A model generated the notes under the pieces. That model ran no database searches. It was given only the letters and a program-made list of their open reading frames with translations, and had not been told where the DNA came from. Of a stretch of 64,000 bases of DNA, positions 36,410-46,419 are shown one piece after another; within the stretch, counting starts at the first letter, position 1, and each line of letters opens with the position of its first letter. Made by a program: the position numbers and the translations under genes. The DNA lies in the NCBI RefSeq assembly GCF_020443705.1, contig NZ_JAIZZK010000004.1, forward strand, positions 62,001-126,000, given 5' to 3'. The stretch comes from Clostridium algoriphilum (GTDB lineage Bacteria; Bacillota; Clostridia; Clostridiales; Clostridiaceae).

Positions 36410-37438
36410 ATGAAATGGTTAAAAAGAATAAGTATATGGATAATAGTATCTTTATCGCTACAATGTTTGGGTCTCTTTTATTTAGATCATTATTTTTTGG
36501 GTACAGGTTCAAAAGTGGTTACAAAAAAGGTTGTTGAAAACCAAAGTACTAAATCAAAAAATGTAGATGTTAAAATACCTGAAAAAGCAGAAAATTTACT
36601 AGTGTCTTATGATGCTAAGTATTTATCCTATAATGTAGATGAAAAATTAAAAATTGTTAATTGTAGGGATGGGAAGATTAAAACTATTGATGCGGAAGAT
36701 AATTCAATAATATCTTTTTCAGAATGGCTTCCGGATAGAAATAGAATGCTTTTAATAGAGAAAAAAAGTAACGATGAATCCAGTAACCTAGTATTATACT
36801 CTTACGATGTATTAAAGGGAGAAAAGTTAAAGGTAAAAGATTTAGCCTGGGGTGGTTCAAAACCAGAAGTTGAAGATATTCAATTATCGACGTTAACAGG
36901 AGTTACTTACGTGAATGTATCAAGTGAGGGTAATAAAAGTACAATATATAGAATAGATAGAATGGGTGAGATTACAAGGATCAATACAATACCTAGTTTT
37001 GTAAGCAATATAGCATTAGTTCGTCATGAGGATCAGCTGGTATATGAGGGATTGGTATACAATAAAATATATGCTACAGGACGTCAAAACCCTATAAGTA
37101 TTGATGGAGTAGATAAGCTTACGTTAATTGGTACTGATGATGATGATAACGTGTATGTTGGAGAATTAAAAGACAATTTAGTAAGCAAAGTATATTATGG
37201 TAAAACATCAGAAGACACACAGCAATGGAAATCGGTTAATTTAGTAAAGCCAGCTTCGAAAAACGATTTATTCATTTCCAAAAATGGTATATTATACCAA
37301 AACGATTCATTGAAAGGTGTATTAACAGAAATTAACTCTGGAAAACAAACTAGCTATGTAGGAAAATTATATCAACTGTATAATAAAGGAGTAATGTCTG
37401 TAGCAAACAATAAAGCATCTTTTGTTCTTTTTAAGTAA
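36410..37438 (+). CDS. membrane-anchored beta-propeller-like protein of unknown function, 342 aa
   Basis: No named family recognised. One N-terminal span (about 8-28, ISIWIIVSLSLQCLGLFYLDH). The exported part alternates short beta-strand pairs, for example YLSYNVDEKLKIVNCRDGKIKTID, MLLIEKKSNDESSNLVLYSYD and YVGELKDNLVSKVYYGK, as in WD40/TolB-like propellers. Start ATG 36410 after AAAGGAG. Probably co-transcribed with the phosphodiester glycosidase gene 46 bases upstream; a strong terminator follows. Confidence 0.72.
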   Translation: MKWLKRISIWIIVSLSLQCLGLFYLDHYFLGTGSKVVTKKVVENQSTKSKNVDVKIPEKAENLLVSYDAKYLSYNVDEKLKIVNCRDGKIKTIDAEDNSIISFSEWLPDRNRMLLIEKKSNDESSNLVLYSYDVLKGEKLKVKDLAWGGSKPEVEDIQLSTLTGVTYVNVSSEGNKSTIYRIDRMGEITRINTIPSFVSNIALVRHEDQLVYEGLVYNKIYATGRQNPISIDGVDKLTLIGTDDDDNVYVGELKDNLVSKVYYGKTSEDTQQWKSVNLVKPASKNDLFISKNGILYQNDSLKGVLTEINSGKQTSYVGKLYQLYNKGVMSVANNKASFVLFK

Positions 37439-37450
37439 CTAGGAACATGT

Positions 37451-37491
37451 AATAAGTAAAAACTATGCCCTTGGCATAGTTTTTACTTATT
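37451..37491 (+). terminator. strong terminator
   Basis: A perfect 19-base stem AATAAGTAAAAACTATGCC, three-base loop, and complement. Confidence 0.88.
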
Positions 37492-37731
37492 ATATAGTTT
37501 TGATAAAATAAATTTAACAGTTAATGTGCTATTTTAAAAAATATAGTTATAAAGATACAGTTACAATATTTAAATTTTTGTTTTAATAATATAAAATTTT
37601 AAATAACAATAAACTTTGTTATAATAGATATATTACATATCAATTATAATAAGGAACCAAAGATGATTTAACAATGGATATAACAATTAGCGGTTGTTAT
37701 CTACTCTATAGGAATATAAGGAGGGACGAAT

Positions 37732-38382
37732 TTGGAAACACAACAAATATTATATAAGGTTTTGATGATACCAGCAATATTAATAGCATTCACTTTTCAT
37801 GAGTATGCACATGCAATTACTGCAGATAGGTTAGGAGATAAGACACCAAGATTCCAAGGAAGGCTTACGCTTAATCCAATTGCCCATATAGACTTAATGG
37901 GATTTATTTTAATTTTAATTGCGGGATTTGGGTGGGCAAAACCTGTTCAGACAAATCCTAGTGCGTTTAAAAATTATTATAAGGATGATTTGAAGGTTTC
38001 ATTTGCAGGACCACTTGCAAATCTGATTTTAGGTTTTATATTTGCTGTTTTAACAGTATTATATTTCAAACTTTCACCGACTCATGGTCAGTTATATAAC
38101 ATTATCATGCTAATAATACAATTCACAGGCTCCATAAATTGTATGTTGTTTTTTCTTAATTTAGTTCCAATACCAGGTTTTGACGGGTTCCATATAGTTA
38201 GAGATTTGTTTCCAAAGTTTTTTAATCAATTATCAGATTCGATTTATAGGTATCAGTTCTTAATATTTATGGTGTTATTACTACCTATATTACCTGGTCA
38301 GCAATCCGTTTTCACTTATCTTGTGCAAGCACCAGCGTCATGGTTATTTAATCAATTTATAAATATTGCAGGAATGTTTTAA
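37732..38382 (+). CDS. site-2 protease family (M50) membrane metalloprotease, 216 aa
   Basis: Integral membrane zinc protease with HEYAH at about 24-28 (FTFHEYAHAITADRLGD) and the later ligand motif NLVPIPGFDGFHI; relatives more often read NLLPIPPLDG. Four to six hydrophobic spans are visible. This short M50 group (YwhC-like) usually has an unknown substrate. Start TTG 37732, six bases after GGAGGGACGAA. It stands between a terminator and trmB. Confidence 0.9.
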   Translation: METQQILYKVLMIPAILIAFTFHEYAHAITADRLGDKTPRFQGRLTLNPIAHIDLMGFILILIAGFGWAKPVQTNPSAFKNYYKDDLKVSFAGPLANLILGFIFAVLTVLYFKLSPTHGQLYNIIMLIIQFTGSINCMLFFLNLVPIPGFDGFHIVRDLFPKFFNQLSDSIYRYQFLIFMVLLLPILPGQQSVFTYLVQAPASWLFNQFINIAGMF

Positions 38383-38448
38383 TGTTAATATAAATTCAAG
38401 TAAATTAATACAATAATTTTTTATTATTTAGAATAGAAGGAGAAAGAT

Positions 38449-39102
38449 ATGCGCTTAAGAAAAAAATATTGGGCTAGGCCAGAATTGGAAGCTAGTCATA
38501 TTGTAATAACAGATCTATATGCTCACACAGGAAATTGGAAGGAAGAATTTAAGAATAATAATGAAATACATTTAGAGCTAGGTTGTGGTAAAGGTAAATT
38601 TATATCAGAAAAATCTAAGCAAAATCCTAATATTAATTTTATTGGGATAGATTTAAAAGATGAGGTATTAGTGTTTGCTCTTAGAAAGGTAATAGAGGTA
38701 AGAAAAATTGAAGGCGAAGAAAATATAAATGTACGTCTGATGCCTTTAAACATTATGCTTATTGATGATGTGTTTTCAATGAATGAAATAAGTAGAATTT
38801 ATATAAATTTCTGTAATCCATGGCCTAAAGAAAGACATAACAAAAGAAGATTAACTCATACTAAGTTTTTAACAAGCTATAAGAAATTTTTAAAACGCGG
38901 CTCTGAAGTATGGTTTAAAACAGATGATTTAGAATTATTTGATGATTCAATAGAATATTTTAAGGAGTGTGGTTTCGAAATATTATTCTTAACCTATGAC
39001 CTGCATACTAGTGATTTTGAAGATAATGTAATTACAGAATATGAAGCTAAATTTACAGAGATAGGTAAAAAGGCTATGTTTTTGCAGGCTAAATTAAAGT
39101 AG
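38449..39102 (+). CDS. trmB: tRNA (guanine-N7-)-methyltransferase, 217 aa
   Basis: Makes m7G46 in the variable loop of tRNA. The SAM loop is [11 protein letters not shown] (about 44-54), the FIGIDLK strand follows, and the family motif [19 protein letters not shown] is near 124-142, followed by a [12 protein letters not shown] motif. Length standard. The ATG follows AGAAGGAGAAAGAT. Confidence 0.96.
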   Translation: MRLRKKYWARPELEASHIVITDLYAHTGNWKEEFKNNNEIHLELGCGKGKFISEKSKQNPNINFIGIDLKDEVLVFALRKVIEVRKIEGEENINVRLMPLNIMLIDDVFSMNEISRIYINFCNPWPKERHNKRRLTHTKFLTSYKKFLKRGSEVWFKTDDLELFDDSIEYFKECGFEILFLTYDLHTSDFEDNVITEYEAKFTEIGKKAMFLQAKLK

Positions 39103-39274
39103 AAATATATACAAAGATGATTAAAGTTCAACGCAACTATTTCAAATTCTTATACATTGACATAATTAAATTAATGTTATAAACTTATTTTGTAGAAATA
39201 TATATAACATTAGATATTAAAATGAATTTAATTTTATGTAAGCATATAAACTTTAAAAAATAAATAGATGTTTT

Positions 39275-39500
39275 TAGGTGCCTATTATTAATCAGCTACT
39301 TTAGTAGATTCAGCTACTTTAGTAGATAATTAATAAGGTGAAAAGGGAATGTGGTGTAAGTCCACAGCAGCCCCCGCTACTGTAATTGATCACATGCTTT
39401 TTTAAAACTACCTGTAATGGTAGGAGTCAAAACAAGAGTGAATTAAGAGCCAGGAGACCTGCCTAAATCAGTAATATTAAGCTTTCGGCGGGAAAGAACT
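39275..39500 (+). promoter_or_regulatory. cobalamin riboswitch aptamer
   Basis: Conserved boxes in order: AGGTGCC, GGTGAAAAGGGAA, GTGGTG..GTCCAC, GCAGCCCCCGCTACTGTAA, and GAGCCAGGAGACCTGCC (B12 box region). The P2 region contains an 18-base unit (TCAGCTACTTTAGTAGAT) twice in tandem (39292-39309, 39310-39327). It controls the cobQ-to-cbiT operon. Upstream 39103-39270 is AT-rich with no gene. Confidence 0.95.
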
Positions 39501-39537
39501 TGTAGAATTTAAGTTAGTGCAAAGGGAGTTTGTACAT

Positions 39538-39567
39538 AACAGCAGGTGTGAAAGCTTGCTGTTTTTT
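39538..39567 (+). terminator. expression-platform terminator of the cobalamin riboswitch
   Basis: AACAGCA and TGCTGTT enclose a 12-base loop and are followed by a run of six T residues, 48 bases before the cobQ start. Confidence 0.85.
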
Positions 39568-39614
39568 ATTTTGCATAAAAATTGCATACGAAAGACGAGG
39601 AAGGAGAAAGAATA

Positions 39615-41132
39615 ATGGCTAAAATTATGGTTCAAGGGACCGCTTCATCTGTAGGGAAAAGCATAATAGTTACAGCCTTGTGTAGAATTTTCAAACAAGA
39701 TGGGTTTTCTGTATGTCCTTTTAAGTCACAGAACATGTCACTTAATTCTTATATTACATTGGATGGAAAAGAGATGGGACGTGCACAGGTGCTCCAGGCA
39801 TATGCCGCAGGAATTGAGCCACAGGTATTTATGAATCCAATTTTATTAAAACCTACAACAGACAAAAAGTGCCAAATTATCGTTAATGGAAAAGTTTTTG
39901 GAAATAGTACAGCTATGGAATATCATAATATGAAACTAGAATTTAAAAACATGTTAAAAGAGCAATTTGAAGAACTAGAAAAGCAATATGATATTATAGT
40001 AATGGAAGGGGCAGGTAGCCCTGCAGAGATTAATTTAAGAGATAGAGATATAGTAAATATGGGAATGGCAGAGCTTATAGATGCGCCTGTAATACTAGCG
40101 GGGGATATAGATAAGGGTGGAGTATTTGCATCACTTGCGGGGACTATGCTTTTACTAAGCGAAGATGAGAAAAAAAGAGTTAAAGCCACTATTATAAATA
40201 AATTTAGAGGTGATCTAGAGATACTAAAACCTGGACTTACTATGCTTGAGGACATTATACATGTACCGTGCGGCGGAGTAATTCCTTACTTTAGATTAGA
40301 TTTAGAGGACGAAGACGGTGCAGTACAATTTAACAAAAAAATTACTGCGGCTATAGATATCGCTGTAATAAAACTACCTCATATATCTAATTTTACAGAC
40401 TTCGATGCTTTAAAGAAGGAAGAAGACGTATCAGTTAGATTTGTTACAAATAAAGAAGAATTGGGTAATCCAGATTTACTTATAATACCGGGAACTAAAA
40501 ATACTATTGACGACTTAATTACTCTAAAGGAATTAGGGATTATGGAAGCAATTAAGGAATATAGTATAGAAGGTAACATATTAGGTATTTGTGGAGGGTA
40601 TCAAATGCTAGGAAATAGCCTAAATGACCCTAATTTCATAGAGGGAAGTTCACAAAATACTGAAGGCATGAAGCTTTTAGATATAGATACAGTATTTGAA
40701 GATGAGAAAATAACAACGAGAGTAAAAGCCCGTAGCATTAATATGGGCATTAAAGCTTATGGTTATGAAATACATATGGGAATTTGCAATTATGGAAATG
40801 GAGCAAAACCACTTTTTAAAATATATAATAGAAATGGTGAACAATCGTCCTCGGAAGTTGAGCAGTTATCCTCGCTTGACGGAGCAATTAACGCAAGAGG
40901 AAATATTGTGGGTACATATATACACGGAATTTTAGATGGGGTAGAGTTTAGAGAACACATGGTTAATAAGTTAAGATTAGAAAAAGGTATGGAACCTAAG
41001 AAATCAAAAGCCTATGAATCACTAAGGGAAAAAGAGATAGACAAGCTAGCAGACATTGTGAGAAATAATATAGATATGAATCTCATTTATAAGATTATAG
41101 GCATAGAAATGGAAAAACGTAGGGACAGTTAA
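39615..41132 (+). CDS. cobQ: cobyric acid synthase, 505 aa
   Basis: ATP- and glutamine-dependent amidation of side chains b, d, e and g of adenosylcobyrinic a,c-diamide. The N-terminal synthetase has GTASSVGKS at 8-16, [10 protein letters not shown] and [18 protein letters not shown]. The C-terminal glutaminase has the nucleophile in [11 protein letters not shown] and the histidine in GTYIHGILD. Start ATG 39615 after GAGGAAGGAGAAAGAA; an upstream in-frame start at 39582 is rejected. First gene under the cobalamin riboswitch. Confidence 0.96.
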   Translation: MAKIMVQGTASSVGKSIIVTALCRIFKQDGFSVCPFKSQNMSLNSYITLDGKEMGRAQVLQAYAAGIEPQVFMNPILLKPTTDKKCQIIVNGKVFGNSTAMEYHNMKLEFKNMLKEQFEELEKQYDIIVMEGAGSPAEINLRDRDIVNMGMAELIDAPVILAGDIDKGGVFASLAGTMLLLSEDEKKRVKATIINKFRGDLEILKPGLTMLEDIIHVPCGGVIPYFRLDLEDEDGAVQFNKKITAAIDIAVIKLPHISNFTDFDALKKEEDVSVRFVTNKEELGNPDLLIIPGTKNTIDDLITLKELGIMEAIKEYSIEGNILGICGGYQMLGNSLNDPNFIEGSSQNTEGMKLLDIDTVFEDEKITTRVKARSINMGIKAYGYEIHMGICNYGNGAKPLFKIYNRNGEQSSSEVEQLSSLDGAINARGNIVGTYIHGILDGVEFREHMVNKLRLEKGMEPKKSKAYESLREKEIDKLADIVRNNIDMNLIYKIIGIEMEKRRDS

Positions 41133-41193
41133 CAACTAATTAATGATTAGTCTTAAATAATATTACAAATGTATAAAATAGTGAGGAATATAA

Positions 41194-42159
41194 ATGGAAA
41201 TACTAAGTGCAATGAATGTAATAGATCTGATACTAGCAATTATATTAGATCTATTAATTGGAGATCCATATTGGTTTAAACATCCGGTTATATATATAGG
41301 GAAACTTATATCTAGACTAGATAAGATGGGTAGAAAGTTATGCAAAACAGAGAGTGGATTAAAAGCTTTTGGAGGAGTTATTGTAATTGTGGTAGCTTTT
41401 TCTAGTTATTTAGTGCCATTTATAATTTTAAAAGTAAGTAATAACTTTTTTTGGTTATACCACATTCTCAATATAATATTGATTTGGACAACAATAGCTA
41501 CGAAGTGTCTTCACAAGGAAGGTATTAAGGTATATGATTCATTAGCTAAAAATGATATTAACGATGCTAGGGTTAGATTATCCTACATTGTAGGCAGAGA
41601 TACGAAAGACCTTAGTGAATATGAAATAGTAAGGGCAGATGTAGAGACTATTGCAGAAAACACATCAGACGGTGTTATAGCTCCTATTCTCTATGCAATA
41701 CTTGGGGGGGCACCTTTGGCTATGATGTATAAGGGTATTAATACCATGGATTCAATGCTTGGATATATGAATAAAAAATATAAATATATTGGATACTTTC
41801 CAGCAAAAACTGATGACGTATTTAATTTTGTGCCTGCGAGAATAACCGGTTTTCTAATATGCCTGGCAGCGCCGATAGTTCATGGAAATATTGCTATAAG
41901 TTTGAAGGTAATGATAAGAGATCGCAAAAATCATAAAAGTCCTAATTGTGCATATCCTGAAGCTGCAGTTGCAGGAGCTATGAAAGTTCAGCTAGGAGGG
42001 ACAAATTTATATTTTGGAGAGAAAATGTATAAACCAACAATAGGAAATAAAATAAAAGAGTTAAGGAAAGAACATATAATAGATACAATAAAACTAATGT
42101 ATGGGTCAATGCTCTTATTAGTAATAATATACATAATAGTTAAGTATTTTTGGAGATGA
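41194..42159 (+). CDS. cbiB: adenosylcobinamide-phosphate synthase, 321 aa
   Basis: Membrane enzyme that attaches the aminopropanol arm to adenosylcobyric acid. It shows DLLIGDPYWFKHPVIYIGKLI at the start, the AENTSDGVIAPILYAILGG and NTMDSMLGYMN motifs, and PNCAYPEAAVAGAMKVQLGG near the end, with four to five membrane spans. It acts just after CobQ, so the order is pathway-like. Four bases separate it from hemA. Confidence 0.96.
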   Translation: MEILSAMNVIDLILAIILDLLIGDPYWFKHPVIYIGKLISRLDKMGRKLCKTESGLKAFGGVIVIVVAFSSYLVPFIILKVSNNFFWLYHILNIILIWTTIATKCLHKEGIKVYDSLAKNDINDARVRLSYIVGRDTKDLSEYEIVRADVETIAENTSDGVIAPILYAILGGAPLAMMYKGINTMDSMLGYMNKKYKYIGYFPAKTDDVFNFVPARITGFLICLAAPIVHGNIAISLKVMIRDRKNHKSPNCAYPEAAVAGAMKVQLGGTNLYFGEKMYKPTIGNKIKELRKEHIIDTIKLMYGSMLLLVIIYIIVKYFWR

Positions 42160-42163
42160 TATA

Positions 42164-43348
42164 ATGATACAACTTATAGGACTAAAACATGATGTAAAAA
42201 TAGAAATTAGAGAAAAGCTTTCAATCATACCAATACGTCAAGAAAAGTATTTAGAGGCTCTTTTAAACATTTGTGAAGAAGCGGTTATTTTAAGTACCTG
42301 TAATAGGACAGAGATATATTTTAAGTCTATGGATGAGGATATAATAATAAAAATTTTTAAGGCCTTAAATTGGGATGAGGATTTAATAAAATGTGTAGTT
42401 AATTATAAGGGAGATAAAGCAATACAACACTTAATGGAAGTAGTTTGTGGGTTTGACTCACTACTACTTGGAGAAGACCAAATACTTGGGCAAGTTAGGG
42501 ATGCTTATGAAATTACTAAGGGATTAAAATCAAATAAAAAGGAACTCCAAAGGCTTTTTGAAAACGCTATAGCCTGTGGCAAGCATTTTAGGACTAAATC
42601 TAAAATAAGTGAAATTCCAGTTTCGTCTTCTTCTATGGTAGTTAAAAAAGCTATAGATAAGGGTCATAAGAACTTTATGATTCTGGGATATGGAACAGTT
42701 GGGGAATTAACATCAAAATATATATTAGAAGCAAAAATTGACATGTTATATATTGCAGTTAGAGATGCTCAAAAGGTTAATATAGAAGACCCAAGGGTAA
42801 AAATAATACCGTTTAATGATTTAACCAAATATTACGATAAGGTAGATTGTGTTATATCTTGTACGACAGCTCCTCATACTGTAATTCATCTAGATGAATT
42901 ACCTAACAAAAAATTATTACTGTTTGATTTAGCTGTGCCAAGAGATATAGAAGAAATAGTAAGCGAGAATCCTTTATATGAAGTATATGATATAGACATG
43001 TTAGGTGACATTCATGATGCAAACTACAAAAAAAGATTATCATCAATGAAAGATAATAAATATATTGTTGATAAAGCTATAAAAGAATTTATAGAGTGGA
43101 AAACTATAGAGGAATTAGCTCCCTTTATACAAAAAATAAGACATATTGGCGAGGATGTTTACAAAGAAAGACTTACAACTTTTAAGCATAAAAAAGAGAC
43201 TAAGGATAATGAGGAATTAGCGGAGTTACTATTAAAGAGTACCTCAAATGCCTATGTAAATAGAGCAATAGTTGTTTTAAAGGAAGAGCATTTGAAGGGG
43301 AGGTCTAAACAATGCGAGGACATAATAAGCAGGATCTTTCAGATTTAA
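42164..43348 (+). CDS. hemA: glutamyl-tRNA reductase, 394 aa
   Basis: First step of the C5 pathway: glutamyl-tRNA to glutamate-1-semialdehyde. The catalytic cysteine is in ILSTCNRTEIY, followed by GFDSLLLGEDQILGQVRDAYE, the nucleotide-binding ILGYGTVGELTSKYI and the C-terminal dimerisation helices. The protein is slightly short compared with the usual 410-430. Tightly spaced after cbiB and overlapping the next gene by 37 bases. Confidence 0.96.
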   Translation: MIQLIGLKHDVKIEIREKLSIIPIRQEKYLEALLNICEEAVILSTCNRTEIYFKSMDEDIIIKIFKALNWDEDLIKCVVNYKGDKAIQHLMEVVCGFDSLLLGEDQILGQVRDAYEITKGLKSNKKELQRLFENAIACGKHFRTKSKISEIPVSSSSMVVKKAIDKGHKNFMILGYGTVGELTSKYILEAKIDMLYIAVRDAQKVNIEDPRVKIIPFNDLTKYYDKVDCVISCTTAPHTVIHLDELPNKKLLLFDLAVPRDIEEIVSENPLYEVYDIDMLGDIHDANYKKRLSSMKDNKYIVDKAIKEFIEWKTIEELAPFIQKIRHIGEDVYKERLTTFKHKKETKDNEELAELLLKSTSNAYVNRAIVVLKEEHLKGRSKQCEDIISRIFQI

Positions 43349-43953
43349 ATTATTTAATGATTTCACTCTTCTCAAATAAGGTTAATGTGCTTATTGTTGG
43401 TGGTGGCGATGCTGCTTTTATAAAATGTAGAACTTTCTCAAGAGAAGGTTGTAATATTACAGTGGTTGCAAAAGAGTTTTGCAAAGAATTTAGTGAATTA
43501 AGTGATCTTTGTAACATAAAGTTAATACAAGATGAATATGATAAAAGTTATGTGGACAAAAATCATATAGTAATTATTGCAACGGATAGTAAGGACACAA
43601 ATGAGAAAATAAAAGAATACTGCGATAGTATATGTAAGTTATATGTACATTGCGCGGATTATAAACGAGGGTTATTTGTAACACCAGTTCAAAAGGATTT
43701 ATCTAACATGAAATTCGCATTACATACTAAAAATAGTAGCCCTAGAACAGCACTTTTTATGTCTAAAGTTATAGAAAATAAAATATGCGAATATACAGAT
43801 TTTATAGATTATACTTTTAATATAAGAAATAAGTTAATGAAAAACAAAGATAAAAAACAAATTATGAATTTTGTTTGTAGTGAAGATTTTTATTTCTTTT
43901 ATGCTTTGGGAGTACAAGATGTAATTATAAAAATGTTTTACGGGGTTATATAA
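43312..43953 (+). CDS. precorrin-2 dehydrogenase-like (SirC/CysG N-terminal type), 213 aa
   Basis: NAD-binding siroheme-synthase fold: VLIVGGGDAAFIKCRTFSREGCNITVVA holds the dinucleotide loop, followed by IVIIATDSKDTNEKI and the HTKNSSPRTALFMSKVIE dimer motif. It oxidises precorrin-2 to sirohydrochlorin, the branch point to siroheme and anaerobic B12. Whether it also chelates metal is uncertain. The gene starts at an ATG behind GGGGAGG, within the 3' end of hemA, so it is coupled to it. Confidence 0.88.
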   Translation: MRGHNKQDLSDLNYLMISLFSNKVNVLIVGGGDAAFIKCRTFSREGCNITVVAKEFCKEFSELSDLCNIKLIQDEYDKSYVDKNHIVIIATDSKDTNEKIKEYCDSICKLYVHCADYKRGLFVTPVQKDLSNMKFALHTKNSSPRTALFMSKVIENKICEYTDFIDYTFNIRNKLMKNKDKKQIMNFVCSEDFYFFYALGVQDVIIKMFYGVI

Positions 43954-43986
43954 GTCTTAATTAAGTTAAGAAGTGGAGGGTGAGAT

Positions 43987-44862
43987 TTGAAAATTAATAT
44001 AGGGACTAGAAGAAGTGAGCTTGCACAAGTGCAGGCGGATACAGTTATATCTATGATTAAAGAAAAATTTAATATTGATTCTGAAAAGGTGCTTATTGAG
44101 ACAAAGGGAGATAAGGTTTTAAATGTTACTTTAGATAAAATAGGGGGCAAGGGCCTTTTTGTAAAAGAAATAGAGCATGAAATGCTAGGCAATAAAGTTG
44201 ACATGGCAGTACATAGCATGAAAGATGTACCCTATGATGTGCCTTCTGAGTTTGAAATAGTGGCAATTCCAGTTAGAGAAGATGTTAGAGATGCATTTGT
44301 AGCCTTTAATAACATTAGCTTTTACGATTTACCTAAGGGCGCAAGAATCGGCACAAGTAGTATAAGGCGAGGTACTCAGGTTAAAATATTAAGACCAGAT
44401 ATAGAAATTGTACCTATAAGGGGTAATGTTCAGACTAGAATTGCAAAAATAGAAAAGGAAAATCTAGATGGAATAATACTTGCAGCGGCAGGGCTAAAAA
44501 GGCTCAAAATGGAAAATATAATTACTAATTATTTTGATCCAATGGAAATTGTACCTGCAATAGCCCAAGGAGCGCTTGGAATAGAAATGGTTAAAGATCA
44601 TGTGTTGCTCGCAATGATTAAAGAATTGGATTGCTATGATGCCAGAATTTGCGTAGATGCAGAAAGAAGTTTCATGGCCACCCTTAATGGAGATTGTCAT
44701 GATTGTATAGGTGCATATGCTTATCTTGATAACGACGTTATGCACATGCTTGGTGTTTACAGAATTGAAGGCAAAATAGTTAAAAAACAATTATCAGGAG
44801 ATAAAAATGACTATATGAAGCTAGGTGTTGATTTGGCTAAAAATATATTAGAAAACAGTTAG
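43987..44862 (+). CDS. hemC: porphobilinogen deaminase (hydroxymethylbilane synthase), 291 aa
   Basis: Condenses four porphobilinogens. The start is TTG 43987 after GTGGAGGGTGAGAT. Motifs include [48 protein letters not shown] and the arginines in [11 protein letters not shown]. The dipyrromethane-anchoring cysteine is in [12 protein letters not shown]. Product feeds the HemD part of the next protein. Confidence 0.96.
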   Translation: MKINIGTRRSELAQVQADTVISMIKEKFNIDSEKVLIETKGDKVLNVTLDKIGGKGLFVKEIEHEMLGNKVDMAVHSMKDVPYDVPSEFEIVAIPVREDVRDAFVAFNNISFYDLPKGARIGTSSIRRGTQVKILRPDIEIVPIRGNVQTRIAKIEKENLDGIILAAAGLKRLKMENIITNYFDPMEIVPAIAQGALGIEMVKDHVLLAMIKELDCYDARICVDAERSFMATLNGDCHDCIGAYAYLDNDVMHMLGVYRIEGKIVKKQLSGDKNDYMKLGVDLAKNILENS

Positions 44863-44890
44863 CTTTAATAAAAGCGAGAGGGGGATACCA

Positions 44891-46348
44891 ATGGGAAAGG
44901 TTTATTTAATGGGAGTTGGTCCAGGAGATGCAGAACTAATAACCCTAAAAGCCATAAGAATGCTTGGAAAATGTACAGCTGTTATGTATGATAGGCTTGC
45001 AAGTACAAGTGTACTTAAATATTTAAAAGAAGATTGCGAAATATACTATTGTGGGAAAGAACCAGGGTGTCATTATAAAACTCAAGAAGAAATAAATGAC
45101 ATGCTAGTATTGCTTTCGAAAAAAGGCCATGTAGTTGGAAGAATTAAAGGTGGAGATCCTTTCGTATTTGGTCGTGGTGGAGAGGAAGCAATAGCATTAT
45201 TTGATGAAAACATTGAATTTGAAGTTATACCTGGAATAACCTCACCAATAGCAGTACTGAATTATGCAGGAATACCTATAACTCACAGGGGAATAGCTCA
45301 AAGTTTTCATGTATTCACAGCAATGAGTGCAGAAAAACTTAATATAGATTGGAATGCAGTAGCAAGACTCCAGGGAACATTAGTATTTATGATGGGTTTT
45401 AGAAACCTAGAAAAGATTGCAGAAAGTCTTATATCTAATGGGAAAAGCAAAGAGACTCTCTGCGCTGTTGTAATGAGAGGAACTACATCAAAACAAAAGA
45501 AAGTAGTGGGGACGCTGCAAAATATATTAGCTAAGGTTAAGGAATCAGAAATATCGTCACCTTGCATTATTGTAGTGGGAGAAGTAGTCAAATTTAATGA
45601 TAGGTTCAATTGGTATGAGAAGAAACCTTTATTTGGCAAGAATATATGTATAACTCGTTCAAAAGAGCAATCAAAGGAGCTTCGCGAAGAGTTGATAGAT
45701 TTAGGAGCAGAAGTACTTGAGATTAATTCAATCCAATTTAAGAATACTTCATATAACTTAGACGAAAGCTGCGAAAAGCTTAAGGATTATGACTTTATAG
45801 CTTTAACTAGCGTAAATGGAGTGAATTTCTTATTTGATTATTTAAAAGATATTGAATTTGATATAAGAAAACTTAAAGGTAAATTTGCAGCTATAGGACC
45901 AGCTACTGCGAAGGCTCTTAAAAACAGAGGAATTATTCCAGAAATTGTTGCTGAACACTTTGTTGCGGAAAGTTTATTTGATAAAATGCAAACCTACATA
46001 AAAGAGAATGACAAGGTACTGATACCTCGCTCAAAAGGTTCAAGGCCTTATTTGGTAGATGAATTAAGGAAAAGTGGATGCTGCGTTGATGAAGTGTTTA
46101 CATATGAAACAATATGTGGCAAAGTACGATCTGACAATGAGATAAAAGGTGTAGATCTTATAGTATTTACTTCACCATCTACTGTTAAAAACATGATAAC
46201 GATGGTAGGTATTGAAACTATAAAATCAAAAAAAGCACTTGCTATAGGTCCAATAACTGCAAAGGCACTTTTAGATGAAGGCATAGAAGCTATTATATGC
46301 GATGTTTATAGTGCCCAGGGTGTTCTTGAAAAACTTGTAAACATGTAG
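44891..46348 (+). CDS. cobA-hemD: fused uroporphyrinogen-III C-methyltransferase / uroporphyrinogen-III synthase, 485 aa
   Basis: Bifunctional protein. Residues 1-240 are the SUMT methylase (VYLMGVGPGDAELITLKA, VGRIKGGDPFVFGRGGEE, VIPGITSPIAV), which makes precorrin-2. Residues about 250-485 are HemD (ICITRSKEQSKELREELIDLGAEV, ALTSVNGVNFLFDYL, IVFTSPSTVKNM), which closes the ring. The fusion is common in clostridia and channels hydroxymethylbilane towards corrins. Confidence 0.95.
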   Translation: MGKVYLMGVGPGDAELITLKAIRMLGKCTAVMYDRLASTSVLKYLKEDCEIYYCGKEPGCHYKTQEEINDMLVLLSKKGHVVGRIKGGDPFVFGRGGEEAIALFDENIEFEVIPGITSPIAVLNYAGIPITHRGIAQSFHVFTAMSAEKLNIDWNAVARLQGTLVFMMGFRNLEKIAESLISNGKSKETLCAVVMRGTTSKQKKVVGTLQNILAKVKESEISSPCIIVVGEVVKFNDRFNWYEKKPLFGKNICITRSKEQSKELREELIDLGAEVLEINSIQFKNTSYNLDESCEKLKDYDFIALTSVNGVNFLFDYLKDIEFDIRKLKGKFAAIGPATAKALKNRGIIPEIVAEHFVAESLFDKMQTYIKENDKVLIPRSKGSRPYLVDELRKSGCCVDEVFTYETICGKVRSDNEIKGVDLIVFTSPSTVKNMITMVGIETIKSKKALAIGPITAKALLDEGIEAIICDVYSAQGVLEKLVNM

Positions 46349-46419
46349 CGTTAGTAAGTGGATTATTTATAATAAAATGTGGATAAGATTAAAATATATT
46401 TAACTAGGAGTGGATAACT

